DNA from: Taudactylus pleione
Taxonomy: Eukaryota > Chordata > Amphibia > Anura > Myobatrachidae
NCBI GenBank assembly: GCA_031769625.1
Contig: JAUIMM010000572.1
Span: 8,632,095 to 8,696,094 of the forward strand
DNA: 64,000 nucleotides
Direction: 5' to 3'
Part shown: positions 22,260 through 35,334 of the stretch, piece by piece
Layout of the letters: each line of letters opens with the position of its first letter
Position numbering within the stretch: the stretch's first letter is position 1
Made by a program: the position numbers and the translations under genes
Notes under the pieces: model-generated
The model's database searches: none
Told to the model about the DNA's origin: nothing
What the model saw: the letters and a program-made list of their open reading frames with translations, nothing else

Positions 22260-23789
22260 TACAGATGTGTCCACATATATCTGTCCTCCATGCTGTTACG
22301 TTTAGCGTCCTGGACTCCCCTACTGAGGGGCTGGAAGTTGTGGTCCCGGGTCAATGATGGAGTCAGGAGCGAGGGGCCTGGATGTTCAGTCTTCTCGTCC
22401 ACAAGCATCGGATGTTGGCGAGACCTGACCGAGGGTGCGGAGTCCTACCTGCCGGGAGGTGTTCACCAGTGACCCCTCCAAGCAGGATATGGGTTTCAGC
22501 TGCACCCGGCAAGCAGGTCGCGGCCCCCAGATCAGGGATCTGATGCGAGTGGGAATAGAGAAAGACACACCGCTTTAGCCCACTGGAAATATAATCTCTG
22601 TACCACTAGTACAGAGAAGCACAATAGAGATGTTTCCTGAAGAGGTGCTGAGGCAGAGCAGAGGGAGAGAATCCACTGAGGAGTAGGTTGTGCAGCTAGT
22701 ACTGCAAGGAAGTGAGGATATGCTGCAGTCACTGAAGGAGAGTGGTGATAGCACCAGTTTGGATGACGTGATGTCTGCACACTGATGCTCGAGGATATGA
22801 CACTGGTAAATAGCAAACGGGCAAGGATGTACTATCACACTGCTGCACAAGGATATGGCACTTTGTAAATAATCACTAGGACTCAGTACACAGAAGATGT
22901 ACAGAGCATATACTGGAAATACCACTGCGAAGAGTCTCTGGAAGATTGCATGTGAAGCCTGGACGAAGCAAACAGCAACCATCTGGGAATATCGAAGTTG
23001 CTCAGGCAATTTCCTGTTCACCTGGAGTCCTGTTTATACCCCCAGGCAGCTGTCCATTGGATAAGCAAGTCAGCTGAGAACTGACACAGCTACCACTGGA
23101 TAAGGATCCATCAGGTGATTCAACCAAGATGGCTGCGCCCATGACCATCGCCGCAGGAACTTCAATATGGAGGATTGTGTGACAGTCACCTGGGCCCCAG
23201 GGAGAATACTCAGCAAGTCACCTACCGCTGCACCTGACATCTCACTGCTCTCGCTAATGAGGGGAAGCCGGCGCTATGGTAAATAACAGCCGATCCCAGG
23301 CAGGATCCTGACACATGCGCTATTAAACGTGTTATAAATAAAGCGTGAGCGCCATGTGACTCAGTATCACAGAGCATCTTTCCATGCGACTTTTGCCCTT
23401 AAAATGTGCCTTTATTTGCAAAGCGATGCGTATAGGTCGCAAAGGCAGCTTATCCTGATCAAAATGATGTTTGGCATGGCTTTATTCTGTGTGGGTGACT
23501 GCGGCTGTATCTGCATGCAAAATACAACTTTATAGTGTCACAGCCACTGACACTGTGACGTAGCATTTTGCATGTAGATATATCCAGTCGCACACAGAAC
23601 ATAGGCATGCCACATATTTTAATAAGCTGCTTGTACATCCTATTTTGCATCGCTTTGCAAATAAGACACATTTTAAGGGGAAAGCTGCACGAAAAGATGC
23701 TCAGTTCTGTCATGTCGTGCCACGGTATAACTCTACTAGAAGGGCTTTTTAATGCACAGGGAAGCTAGGTGTATGTGAACACATCTTTA
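22260..23789. mobile_element. Foldback element B, unit 7, split by LTR
   Basis: Arms at 22260-22293 and 23314-23789; matches unit 5. Confidence 0.8.
22294..23313 (-). mobile_element. LTR-like element, unit 7
   Basis: 1020 bp, TGTTACG start, ccactgcgaagag form as unit 5. Confidence 0.7.
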
Positions 23790-23813
23790 GATTACCCATA
23801 TATAGATTGTTAT

Positions 23814-23816
<3 letters not shown>

Positions 23817-23869
<53 letters not shown>

Positions 23870-23880
23870 GTAGATAGATA
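23817..23880. repeat. (GATA)n tract, unit 7
   Basis: 64 bp, the same length and interruption as unit 5. Confidence 0.95.
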
Positions 23881-24376
23881 GGCAGACTGTAGTTCTTTGG
23901 TACTTATGACTCGTCTTTTGCTTTGTTTCTAATTATCATGCCTTGCATTGCATATGTTGTTAGTTGTGTGAGCATGTGGTAGGGAATGTAGACTGTAAGC
24001 TCCACTGGGGCAGGGACTAAAGTGAATGGCCAAATATTCTCATGTGTTGTAAGTTGTGTGAGCATGTGGTAGGGAATGTAGACTGTAAGCTCCACTGGGG
24101 CAGGGACTAAAGTGAATGGCCAAATATTCTCATGTGTTGTTAGTTGTGTGAGCATGTGGTAGGGAATGTAGACTGTAAGCTCCACTGGGGCAGGGACTAA
24201 AGTGAATGGACAAATATTCTCATGTGTTGTAAGTTGCGTGAGCATATGGTAGGGAATGTAGACTGTAAGCTCCACTGGGGCAGGGACTAAAGTGAATGTC
24301 CAAATATTCTCTGTAAAGCGCTGCAGAATTTATGTGCGCTATATAAAATACTGGTAATAAATAATAATTAATTAGA
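23881..24376 (+). repeat. LINE2-like tail and minisatellite, unit 7
   Basis: Four monomers, same variant order as unit 5. Confidence 0.75.
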
Positions 24377-24899
24377 TACAGATGCGTCCACATACATCTT
24401 TCCTCCATGTGCTTTGAGATGTGTTAAAAATAATGGGTGAGTACATTGTGACTCTGTAGCACAGAGCATCTTTCCAGATTACTTTTTCCATTAAAATGTG
24501 TCTTATTTGCAAAGCGATGCGAATAGGACGTAAATGCAGCTTATACTGAATAAAATGATATACGGCATGCCTGCTGTATAATCTGTGTGCGACTGAGCTG
24601 TATCTGCATGCGATATGCAACTTTACAGTGTCACAGCCGCTGACACTGTAACGTAGCATTTTGCATACAGATATAGCCACAGTCGCACACAGAACATACT
24701 GTAGGCTTGCCGCATATCATTTTATTCAGCATAAGCTGCTTGTCCGTCCTATTTGCATCACTTTGCGTATAAAATGCAGTTTATGGGATAACATTTTCAC
24801 AAAAAGATGCTCTGCTGTACCGATTCGTGCCACGGTGTAACGCATCTACAAGGGCTGTTTAACGCGCAGGGAGGCTGGGTGTATGTGAACACATCTGTA
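24377..24899. mobile_element. Foldback element A, unit 8
   Basis: 523 bp, close to unit 6 (catctttcctcc). Confidence 0.8.
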
Positions 24900-25057
24900 G
24901 ATTGCCCATATATAGATAGGTAGAGAAATAGATAGTTAGGTAGCTAGGTATAGTGCAAATTCACCTTGCCAACAAGGACAGGCCCAACTTAGATATATTT
25001 GCATGTATAGTGTATAGCAAGAACATGGTATCGCGCCTCTCAATCTTTGTTTTCTAC

Positions 25058-25200
25058 GTGGGCCTTTTCCATGAATCAAAATGTGAGGTCAACATCTAAG
25101 CAAATTACATCGCTGGACTTTTGCGAGGTCTCCTTGATTCCAGATTTCTACTCATGGCAACGATCAAAGATGAACCAACGGAAGAGTATACCCATGACAG
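25058..25200 (+). other. Candidate captured exon, unit 8 (acceptor lost)
   Basis: Acceptor reads tttctac. ATG at 25154; EEYTHDR end. Confidence 0.35.
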
Positions 25201-25647
25201 GTAATTAATGATTATTAATGATTATTAATTACCGATAATTCTCAGGCTAGACTGTTTCTAGTCCTGCAGAGGCACGATGATATGTTCCTGCTATACATTG
25301 ATACTTACAAAAATGTCTATTTGCCATGGACTCTTCTACTTATGCAACACTGTGATTTGGTAGTGTCAGATACACAGTAATTGTGTTTATCTCAGGGTGC
25401 AGTATATCTCAGCTGTTCACTCTCCCTGTTTTACTCCATAAATCTTGCTTTTTAGTCAAAATCCCAAACAGCATTACACTCACCTTTCCCAACCAAGAAT
25501 CTTTGGGGTGGTTTTTCAAACGCCTGGGCTTAATGTTGGGAAAATGTGAATCTTTTGATTAGAAGGTTTGCCTCCAATGTCTAATATTTCAAGATAGATC
25601 ATAGATAGATAGGTAGCTCGATCATTGATAGATAGACGCTCGTTAGA

Positions 25648-27171
25648 TACAGATGTGTCCACATATATCTGTCCTCCATGCTGTTACGTTTAGCGTCCTG
25701 GACTCCCCTACTGAGGGGCTGGAAGTTGTGGTCCCGGGTCAATGATGGAGTCAGGAGCGAGGGGCCTGGATGTTCAGTCTTCTCGTCCACAAGCATCGGA
25801 TGTTGGCGAGACCTGACCGAGGGTGCGGAGTCCTACCTGCCGGGAGGTGTTCACCAGTGACCCCTCCAAGCAGGATATGGGTTTCAGCTGCACCCGGCAA
25901 GCAGGTCGCGGCCCCCAGATCAGGGATCTGATGCGAGTGGGAATAGAGAAAGACACACCGCTTTAGCCCACTGGAAATATAATCTCTGTACCACTAGTAC
26001 AGAGAAGCACAATAGAGATGTTTCCTGAAGAGGTGCTGAGGCAGAGCAGAGGGAGAGAATCCACTGAGGAGTAGGTTGTGCAGCTAGTACTGCAAGGAAG
26101 TGAGGATATGCTGCAGTCACTGAAGGAGAGTGGTGATAGCACCAGTTTGGATGACGTGATGTCTGCACACTGATGCTCGAGGATATGACACTGGTAAATA
26201 GCAAACGGGCAAGGATGTACTATCACACTGCTGCACAAGGATATGGCACTTTGTAAATAATCACTAGGACTCAGTACATAGAAGATGTACAGAGCATATA
26301 CTGGAAATACCACTGGGAAGAGTCTCTGGAAGATTGCATGTGAAGCCTGGACGAAGCAAACAGCAACCATCTGGGAATATCGAAGTTGCTCAGGCAATTT
26401 CCTGTTCACCTGGAGTCCTGTTTATACCCCCAGGCAGCTGTCCATTGGATAAGCAAGTCAGCTGAGAACTGACACAGCTACCACTGGATAAGGATCCATC
26501 AGGTGATTCAACCAAGATGGCTGCGCCCATGACCATCGCCGCAGGAACTTCAATATGGAGGATTGTGTGACAGTCACCTGGGCCCCGGGGAGAATACTCA
26601 GCAAGTCACCTACCGCTGCACCTGACGTCTCACTGCTCTCGCTAATGAGGGGAAGCCGGCGCTATGGTAAATAACAGCCGATCCCAGGCAGGATCCTGAC
26701 ACATGCGCTATTAAACGTGTTATAAATAACGCGTGAGCGCCATGTGACTCAGTATCACAGAGCATCTTTCCATGCGACTTTTGCCCTTAAAATGTGCCTT
26801 TATTTGCAAAGCGATGCGTATAGGTCGCAAAGGCAGCTTATCCTGATCAAAATGATGTTTGGCATGGCTTTATTCTGTGTGGGTGACTGCGGCTGTATCT
26901 GCATGCAAAATACAACTTTATAGTGTCACAGCCACTGACACTGTGACGTAGCATTTTGCATGTAGATATATCCAGTCGCACACAGAACATAGGCATGCCA
27001 CATATTTTAATAAGCTGCTTGTACATCCTATTTTGCATCGCTTTGCAAATAAGACATTTTAAAGGGAAAGCTGCACGAAAAGATGCTCAGTTCTGTCGTG
27101 TCGTGCCACGGTATAACTCTATAGGGCTTTTTAATGCACAGGGAAGCTAGGTGTATGTGAACACATCTTTA
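25648..27171. mobile_element. Foldback element B, unit 8, split by LTR
   Basis: Arms at 25648-25681 and 26702-27171; right part is 6 bp short (the unit 6 deletion plus 2 bp). Confidence 0.8.
25682..26701 (-). mobile_element. LTR-like element, unit 8
   Basis: 1020 bp, TGTTACG start, ccactgggaagag form as unit 6. Confidence 0.7.
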
Positions 27172-27196
27172 GATTACCCATATAGAGATTGTTATT

Positions 27197-27198
<2 letters not shown>

Positions 27199-27246
<48 letters not shown>
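27199..27246. repeat. (GATA)n tract, unit 8
   Basis: 48 bp, pure GATA as in unit 6. Confidence 0.95.
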
Positions 27247-27247
<1 letters not shown>

Positions 27248-27742
27248 GCAGACTCTAGTTCTTTGGTACTTATGACTCGTCTTATGCTGTGTTTTTAATT
27301 ATCATGCCTTGCGTTGCATGTGTTGTTAGTTGTGTGAGCATGTGGTAGGGTGTGTAGACTGTAAGCTCCACTGGGGCAGGGACTAAAGTGAATGGCCAAA
27401 TATTCTCATGTGTTGTTAGTTGTGTGAGCATGTGGTAGGGAATGTAGACTGTAAGCTCCACTGGGGCAGGGACTAAAGTGAATGGCCAAATATTCTCATG
27501 TGTTGTTAGTTGTGTGAGCATGTGGTAGGGAATGTAGACTGTAAGCTCCACTGGGGCAGGGACTAAAGTGAATGGACAAATATTCTCATGTCTTGTAAGT
27601 TGTGTGAGCATGTGGTAGGGAATGTAGACTGTAAGCTCCACTGGGGCAGGTACTAAAGTGAATGTCCAAATATTCTCTGTAAAGCGCTGCAGAATTTATG
27701 TGCGCTATATAAAAAACTGGTAATAAATAATAATTAATTAGA
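27247..27742 (+). repeat. LINE2-like tail and minisatellite, unit 8
   Basis: Four monomers; first with tagggtgtgt as in units 2 and 6. Confidence 0.75.
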
Positions 27743-28265
27743 TACAGATGCGTCCACATACATCTATCCTCCATGTGCTTTGAGATGTGTTAAAAATAAT
27801 GGGTGAGTACATTGTGACTCTGTAGCACAGAGCATCTTTCCAGATGACTTTTTCCATTAAAATGTGTCTTATTTGCAAAGCGATGCGAATAGGACGCAAA
27901 TGCAGCTTATACTGAATAAAATGATATACGGCATGCCTACTGTATAATCTGTGTGCGACTGAGCTGTATCTGCATGCGATATGCAACTTTACAGTGTCAC
28001 AGCCGCTGACACTGTAACGTAGCATTTTGCATACAGATATAGCCACAGTCGCACACAGAACATACTGTAGGCTTGCCGCATATCATTTTATTCAGCATAA
28101 GCTGCTTGTCCGTCCTATTTGCATCACTTTGCGTATAAAATGCAGTTTATGGGATAACGTTTTCACAAAAAGATGCTCTGCTGTACCGATTCGTGCCACG
28201 GTGTAACGCATCTACAAGGGCTGTTTAACGCGCAGGGAGGCTGGGTGTATGTGAACACATCTGTA
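27743..28265. mobile_element. Foldback element A, unit 9
   Basis: 523 bp. Carries cagatgac and cctactgtataatc, so it is closer to subfamily III than to its neighbours. Confidence 0.8.
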
Positions 28266-28423
28266 GATTGCCCATATATAGATAGGTAGAGAAATAGATA
28301 GTTAGGTAGCTAGGTATAGTGCAAATTCACCTTGCCAACAAGGACAGGCCCAACTTAGATATATTTGCATGTATAGTGTATAGCAAGAACATGTTATCGC
28401 GCCTCTCAATCTTTGTTTTCTAG

Positions 28424-28566
28424 GTGGGCCTTTTCCATGAATCAAAATGTGAGGTCAACATCTAAGCAAACTACATCGCTGGACTTTTGCGAGGTCTCCT
28501 TGATTCCAGATTTCTACTCATGGCAACGATCAAAGATGAACCAACGGAAGAGTAGACCCATGACAG
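28424..28566 (+). other. Candidate captured exon, unit 9 (stop codon)
   Basis: Splice sites kept; TAG after MATIKDEPTEE as in unit 5. ATG at 28520. Confidence 0.35.
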
Positions 28567-29013
28567 GTAATTAATGATTATTAATGATTATTAATTACCG
28601 ATAATTCTCAGGCTAGACTGTTTCTAGTCCTGCAGAGGCACGATGATATGTTCCTGCTATACATTGATACTTACAAAAATGTCTATTTGCCATGGACTCT
28701 TCTACTTATGCAACACTGTGATTTGGTAGTGTCAGATACACAGTAATTGTGTTTATCTCAGGGTGCAGTATATCTCAGCTGTTCACTCTCCCTGTTTTAC
28801 TCCATAAATCTTGCTTTTTAGTCAAAATCCCAAACAGCATTACACTCACCTTTCCCAACCAAGAATCTTTGGGGTGGTTTTTCAAACACCTGGGCTTAAT
28901 GTTGGGAAAATGTGAATCTTTTGATTAGAAGGTTTGCCTCCAATGTCTAATATTTCAAGATAGATCATAGATAGATAGGTAGCTCGATCATTGATAGATA
29001 GACGCTCGTTAGA

Positions 29014-30543
29014 TACAGATGTGTCCACATATATCTGTCCTCCATGCTGTTACGTTTAGCGTCCTGGACTCCCCTACTGAGGGGCTGGAAGTTGTGGTCC
29101 CGGGTCAATGATGGAGTCAGGAGCGAGGGGCCTGGATGTTCAGTCTTCTCGTCCACAAGCATCGGATGTTGGCGAGACCTGACCGAGGGTGCGGAGTCCT
29201 ACCTGCCGGGAGGTGTTCACCAGTGACCCCTCCAAGCAGGATATGGGTTTCAGCTGCACCCGGCAAGCAGGTCGCGGCCCCCAGATCAGGGATCTGATGC
29301 GAGTGGGAATAGAGAAAGACACACCGCTTTAGCCCACTGGAAATATAATCTCTGTACCACTAGTACAGAGAAGCACAATAGAGATGATTCCTGAAGAGGT
29401 GCTGAGGCAGAGCAGAGGGAGAGAATCCACTGAGGAGTAGGTTGTGCAGCTAGTACTGCAAGGAAGTGAGGATATGCTGCAGTCACTGAAGGAGAGTGGT
29501 GATAGCACCAGTTTGGATGACGTGATGTCTGCACACTGATGCTCGAGGATATGACACTGGTAAATAGCAAACGGGCAAGGATGTACTATCACACTGCTGC
29601 ACAAGGATATGGCACTTTGTAAATAATCACTAGGACTCAGTACATAGAAGATGTACAGAGCATATACTGGAAATACCACTGCGAAGAGTCTCTGGAAGAT
29701 TGCATGTGAAGCCTGGACGAAGCAAACAGCAACCATCTGGGAATATCGAAGTTGCTCAGGCAATTTCCTGTTCACCTGGAGTCCTGTTTATACCCCCAGG
29801 CAGCTGTCCATTGGATAAGCAAGTCAGCTGAGAACTGACACAGCTACCACTGGATAAGGATCCATCAGGTGATTCAACCAAGATGGCTGCGCCCATGACC
29901 ATCGCCGCAGGAACTTCAATATGGAGGATTGTGTGACAGTCACCTGGGCCCCAGGGAGAATACTCAGCAAGTCACCTACCGCTGCACCTGACGTCTCACT
30001 GCTCTCGCTAATGAGGGGAAGCCGGCGCTATGGTAAATAACAGCCGATCCCAGGCAGGATCCTGACACATGCGCTATTAAACGTGTTATAAATAACGCGT
30101 GAGCGCCATGTGACTCAGTATCACAGAGCATCTTTCCATGCGACTTTTGCCCTTAAAATGTGCCTTTATTTGCAAAGCGATGCGTATAGGTCGCAAAGGC
30201 AGCTTATCCTGATCAAAATGATGTTTGGCATGGCTTTATTCTGTGTGGGTGACTGCGGCTGTATCTGCATGCAAAATACAACTTTATAGTGTCACAGCCA
30301 CTGACACTGTGACGTAGCATTTTGCATGTAGATATATCCAGTCGCACACAGAACATAGGCATGCCACATATTTTAATAAGCTGCTTGTACATCCTATTTT
30401 GCATCGCTTTGCAAATAAGACACATTTTAAGGGGAAAGCTGCACGAAAAGATGCTCAGTTCTGTCATGTCGTGCCACGGTATAACTCTACTAGAAGGGCT
30501 TTTTAATGCACAGGGAAGCTAGGTGTATGTGAACACATCTTTA
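29014..30543. mobile_element. Foldback element B, unit 9, split by LTR
   Basis: Arms at 29014-29047 and 30068-30543. Confidence 0.8.
29048..30067 (-). mobile_element. LTR-like element, unit 9
   Basis: 1020 bp; gatgattcctg shared with unit 11. Confidence 0.7.
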
Positions 30544-30567
30544 GATTACCCATATATAGATTGTTAT

Positions 30568-30570
<3 letters not shown>

Positions 30571-30631
<61 letters not shown>

Positions 30632-30642
30632 GTAGATAGATA
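30571..30642. repeat. (GATA)n tract, unit 9
   Basis: 72 bp with the subfamily II GGTA interruption. Confidence 0.95.
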
Positions 30643-31138
30643 GGCAGACTGTAGTTCTTTGGTACTTATGACTCGTCTTTTGCTTTGTTTCTAATTATCA
30701 TGCCTTGCGTTGCATATGTTGTTAGTTGTGTGAGCATGTGGTAGGGAATGTAGACTGTAAGCTCCACTGGGGCAGGGACTAAAGTGAATGGCCAAATATT
30801 CTCATGTGTTGTAAGTTGTGTGAGCATGTGGTAGGGAATGTAGACTGTAAGCTCCACTGGGGCAGGGACTAAAGTGAATGGCCAAATATTCTCATGTGTT
30901 GTTAGTTGTGTGAGCATGTGGTAGGGAATGTAGACTGTAAGCTCCACTGGGGCAGGGACTAAAGTGAATGGACAAATATTCTCATGTGTTGTAAGTTGCG
31001 TGAGCATATGGTAGGGAATGTAGACTGTAAGCTCCACTGGGGCAGGGACTAAAGTGAATGTCCAAATATTCTCTGTAAAGCGCTGCAGAATTTATGTGCG
31101 CTATATAAAATACTGGTAATAAATAATAATTAATTAGA
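30643..31138 (+). repeat. LINE2-like tail and minisatellite, unit 9
   Basis: Four monomers; last with gcgtgagcatatgg. Confidence 0.75.
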
Positions 31139-31661
31139 TACAGATGCGTCCACATACATCTTTCCTCCATGTGCTTTGAGATGTGTTAAAAATAATGGGT
31201 GAGTACATTGTGACTCTGTAGCACAGAGCATCTTTCCAGATTACTTTTTCCATTAAAATGTGTCTTATTTGCAAAGCGATGCGAATAGGACGCAAATACA
31301 GCTTATACTGAATAAAATGATATACGGCATGCCTGCTGTATAATCTGTGTGCGACTGAGCTGTATCTGCATGCGATATGCAACTTTACAGTGTCACAGCC
31401 GCTGACACTGTAACGTAGCATTTTGCATACAGATATAGCCACAGTCGCACACAGAACATACTGTAGGCTTGCCGCATATCATTTTATTCAGCATAAGCTG
31501 CTTGTCCGTCCTATTTGCATCACTTTGCGTATAAAATGCAGTTTATGGGATAACATTTGCACAAAAAGATGCTCTGCTGTAGCGATTCGTGCCACGGTGT
31601 AACGCATCTACAAGGGCTGTTTAACGCGCAGGGAGGCTGGGTGTATGTGAACACATCTGTA
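31139..31661. mobile_element. Foldback element A, unit 10
   Basis: 523 bp, subfamily II form with catctttcctcc and a private cgcaaatacagc. Confidence 0.8.
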
Positions 31662-31819
31662 GATTGCCCATATATAGATAGGTAGAGAAATAGATAGTTA
31701 GGTAGCTAGGTATAGTGCAAATTCACATTGCAAACAAGGACAGGCCCAACTTAGATATATTTGCATGTATAGTGTATAGCAAGAACATGGTATCGCGCCT
31801 CTCAATCTTTGTTTTCTAG

Positions 31820-31962
31820 GTGGGCCTTTTCCATGAATCAAAATGTGAGGTCAACATCTAAGCAAATTACATCGCTGGACTTTTGCGAGGTCTCCTTGAT
31901 TCCAGATTTCTACTCATGGCAACGATCAAAGATGAACCAACGGAAGAGTATACCCATGACAG
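31820..31962 (+). other. Candidate captured exon, unit 10
   Basis: Splice sites kept; ATG at 31916; EEYTHDR end. Confidence 0.4.
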
Positions 31963-32409
31963 GTAATTAATGATTATTAATGATTATTAATTACCGATAA
32001 TTCTCAGGCTAGACTGTTTCTAGTCCTGCAGAGGCACGATGATATGTTCCTGCTATACATTGATACTTACAAAAATGTCTATTTGCCATGGACTCTTCTA
32101 CTTATGCAACACTGTGATTTGGTAGTGTCAGATACACAGTAATTGTGTTTATCTCAGGGTGCAGTATATCTCAGCTGTTCACTCTCCCTGTTTTACTCCA
32201 TAAATCTTGCTTTTTAGTCAAAATCCCAAACAGCATTACACTCACCTTTCCCAACCAAGAATCTTTGGGGTGGTTTTTCAAACGCCTGGGCTTAATGTTG
32301 GGAAAATGTGAATCTTTTGATTAGAAGGTTTGCCTCCAATGTCTAATATTTCAAGATAGATCATAGATAGATAGGTAGCTCGATCATTGATAGATAGACG
32401 CTCGTTAGA

Positions 32410-33939
32410 TACAGATGTGTCCACATATATCTGTCCTCCATGCTGTTACGTTTAGCGTCCTGGACTCCCCTACTGAGGGGCTGGAAGTTGTGGTCCCGGG
32501 TCAATGATGGAGTCAGGAGCGAGGGGCCTGGATGTTCAGTCTTCTCGTCCACAAGCATCGGATGTTGGCGAGACCTGACCGAGGGTGCGGAGTCCTACCT
32601 GCTGGGAGGTGTTCACCAGTGACCCCTCCAAGCAGGATATGGGTTTCAGCTGCACCCGGCAAGCAGGTCGCGGCCCCCAGATCAGGGATCTGATGCGAGT
32701 GGGAATAGAGAAAGACACACCGCTTTAGCCCACTGGAAATATAATCTCTGTACCACTAGTACAGAGAAGCACAATAGAGATGTTTCCTGAAGAGGTGCTG
32801 AGGCAGAGCAGAGGGAGAGAATCCACTGAGGAGTAGGTTGTGCAGCTAGTACTGCAAGGAAGTGAGGATATGCTGCAGTCACTGAAGGAGAGTGGTGATA
32901 GCACCAGTTTGGATGACGTGATGTCTGCACACTGATGCTCGAGGATATGACACTGGTAAATAGCAAACGGGCAAGGATGTACTATCACACTGCTGCACAA
33001 GGATATGGCACTTTGTAAATAATCACTAGGACTCAGTACATAGAAGATGTACAGAGCATATACTGGAAATACCACTGCGAAGAGTCTCTGGAAGATTGCA
33101 TGTGAAGCCTGGACGAAGCAAACAGCAACCATCTGGGAATATCGAAGTTGCTCAGGCAATTTCCTGTTCACCTGGAGTCCTGTTTATACCCCCAGGCAGC
33201 TGTCCATTGGATAAGCAAGTCAGCTGAGAACTGACACAGCTACCACTGGATAAGGATCCATCAGGTGATTCAACCAAGATGGCTGCGCCCATGACCATCG
33301 CCGCAGGAACTTCAATATGGAAGATTGTGTGACAGTCACCTGGGCCCCAGGGAGAATACTCAGTAAGTCACCTACCGCTGCACCTGACGTCTCACTGCTC
33401 TCGCTAATGAGGGGAAGCCGGCGCTATGGTAAATAACAGCCGATCCCAGGCAGGATCCTGACACATGCGCTATTAAACGTGTTATAAATAACGCGTGAGC
33501 GCCATGTGACTCAGTATCACAGAGCATCTTTCCATGCGACTTTTGCCCTTAAAATGTGCCTTTATTTGCAAAGCGATGCGTATAGGTCGCAAAGGCAGCT
33601 TATCCTGATCAAAATTATGTTTGGCATGGCTTTATTCTGTGTGGGTGACTGCGGCTGTATCTGCATGCAAAATACAACTTTATAGTGTCACAGCCACTGA
33701 CACTGTGACGTAGCATTTTGCATGTAGATATATCCAGTCGCACACAGAACATAGGCATGCCAAATATTTTAATAAGCTGCTTGTACATCCTATTTTGCAT
33801 CGCTTTGCAAATAAGACACATTTTAAGGGGAAAGCTGCACGAAAAGATGCTCAGTTCTGTCATGTCGTGCCACGGTATAACTCTACTAGAAGGGCTTTTT
33901 AATGCACAGGGAAGCTAGGTGTATGTGAACACATCTTTA
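32410..33939. mobile_element. Foldback element B, unit 10, split by LTR
   Basis: Arms at 32410-32443 and 33464-33939; private changes caaaattatg and gccaaatatttt. Confidence 0.8.
32444..33463 (-). mobile_element. LTR-like element, unit 10
   Basis: 1020 bp; private changes include cctgctggg and actcagtaagtc. Confidence 0.7.
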
Positions 33940-33963
33940 GATTACCCATATATAGATTGTTAT

Positions 33964-33966
<3 letters not shown>

Positions 33967-34003
<37 letters not shown>

Positions 34004-34014
34004 GTAGATAGATA
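33967..34014. repeat. (GATA)n tract, unit 10
   Basis: 48 bp with the GGTA interruption. Confidence 0.95.
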
Positions 34015-34510
34015 GGCAGACTGTAGTTCTTTGGTACTTATGACTCGTCTTTTGCTTTGTTTCTAATTATCATGCCTTGCATTGCATATGTTGTTAGTTG
34101 TGTGAGCATGTGGTAGGGAATGTAGACTGTAAGCTCCACTGGGGCAGGGACTAAAGTGAATGTCCAAATATTCTCATGTTTTGTAAGTTGTGTGAGCATG
34201 TGGTAGGGAATGTAGACTGTAAGCTCCACTGGGGCAGGGACTAAAGTGAATGGCCAAATATTCTCATGTGTTGTTAGTTGTGTGAGCATGTGGTAGGGAA
34301 TGTAGACTGTAAGCTCCACTGGGGCAGGGACTAAAGTGAATGGACAAATATTCTCATGTGTTGTAAGTTGCGTGAGCATATGGTAGGGAATGTAGACTGT
34401 AAGCTCCACTGGGGCAGGGACTAAAGTGAATGTCCAAATATTCTCTGTAAAGCGCTGCAGAATTTATGTGCGCTATATAAAATACTGGTAATAAATAATA
34501 ATTAATTAGA
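34015..34510 (+). repeat. LINE2-like tail and minisatellite, unit 10
   Basis: Four monomers; second opens catgttttgtaag, the variant that is common in subfamily III. Confidence 0.75.
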
Positions 34511-35033
34511 TACAGATGCGTCCACATACATCTTTCCTCCATGTGCTTTGAGATGTGTTAAAAATAATGGGTGAGTACATTGTGACTCTGTAGCACAGAG
34601 CATCTTTCCAGATTACTTTTTCCATTAAAATGTGTCTTATTTGCAAAGCGATGCGAATAGGACGCAAATGCAGCTTATACTGAATAAAATGATATACGGC
34701 ATGCCTGCTGTATAATCTGTGTGCGACTGAGCTGTATCTGCATGCGATATGCAACTTTACAGTGTCACAGCCGCTGACACTGTAACGTAGCATTTTGCAT
34801 ACAGATATAGCCACAGTCGCACACAGAACATACTGTAGGCTTGCCGCATATCATTTTATTCAGCATAAGCTGCTTGTCCGTCCTATTTGCATCACTTTGC
34901 GTATAAAATGCAATTTATGGGATAACGTTTTCACAAAAAGATGCTCTGCTGTACCGATTCGTGCCACGGTGTAACGCATCTACAAGGGCTGTTTAACGCG
35001 CAGGGAGGCTGGGTGTATGTGAACACATCTGTA
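34511..35033. mobile_element. Foldback element A, unit 11
   Basis: 523 bp, subfamily II form with catctttcctcc. Confidence 0.8.
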
Positions 35034-35191
35034 GATTGCCCATATATAGATAGGTAGAGAAATAGATAGTTAGGTAGCTAGGTATAGTGCAAATTCACCT
35101 TGCCAACAAGGACAGGCCCAACTTAGATATATTTGCATGTATATTGTATAGCAAGAACATGGTATCGCGCCTCTCAATCTTTGTTTTCTAC

Positions 35192-35334
35192 GTGGGCCTT
35201 TTCCATGAATCAAAATGTGAGGTCAACATCTAAGCAAATTACATCGCTGGACTTTTGCGAGGTCTCCTTGATTCCAGATTTCTACTCATGGCAACGATCA
35301 AAGATGAACCAATGGAAGAGTATACCCATGACAG
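35192..35334 (+). other. Candidate captured exon, unit 11 (acceptor lost)
   Basis: Acceptor reads tttctac and Thr-9 is Met, the same two changes as in unit 4. ATG at 35288. Confidence 0.35.

Larger units (their letters stand above)
20989..24376 (+). repeat. Array unit 7 (3388 bp, subfamily II)
   Basis: Same length as unit 5 and the same variant set. The first bases of foldback A read tagagatg, not tacagatg. Confidence 0.95.
24377..27742 (+). repeat. Array unit 8 (3366 bp, subfamily II)
   Basis: Counterpart of unit 6, with one fewer minisatellite monomer and an extra 2-bp deletion in B (aagacatttt for aagacacatttt). The exon acceptor AG is AC. Confidence 0.95.
27743..31138 (+). repeat. Array unit 9 (3396 bp, subfamily II)
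   Basis: Foldback A has subfamily III-like cctactgtataatc and cagatgac, but the rest is subfamily II. The LTR has gatgattcctg, shared only with unit 11. The exon carries an in-frame TAG in the MATIKDEP frame. Confidence 0.95.
31139..34510 (+). repeat. Array unit 10 (3372 bp, subfamily II)
   Basis: Foldback A has catctttcctcc, shared with units 6, 8 and 11. Four minisatellite monomers and a 48-bp GATA tract. Confidence 0.95.
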
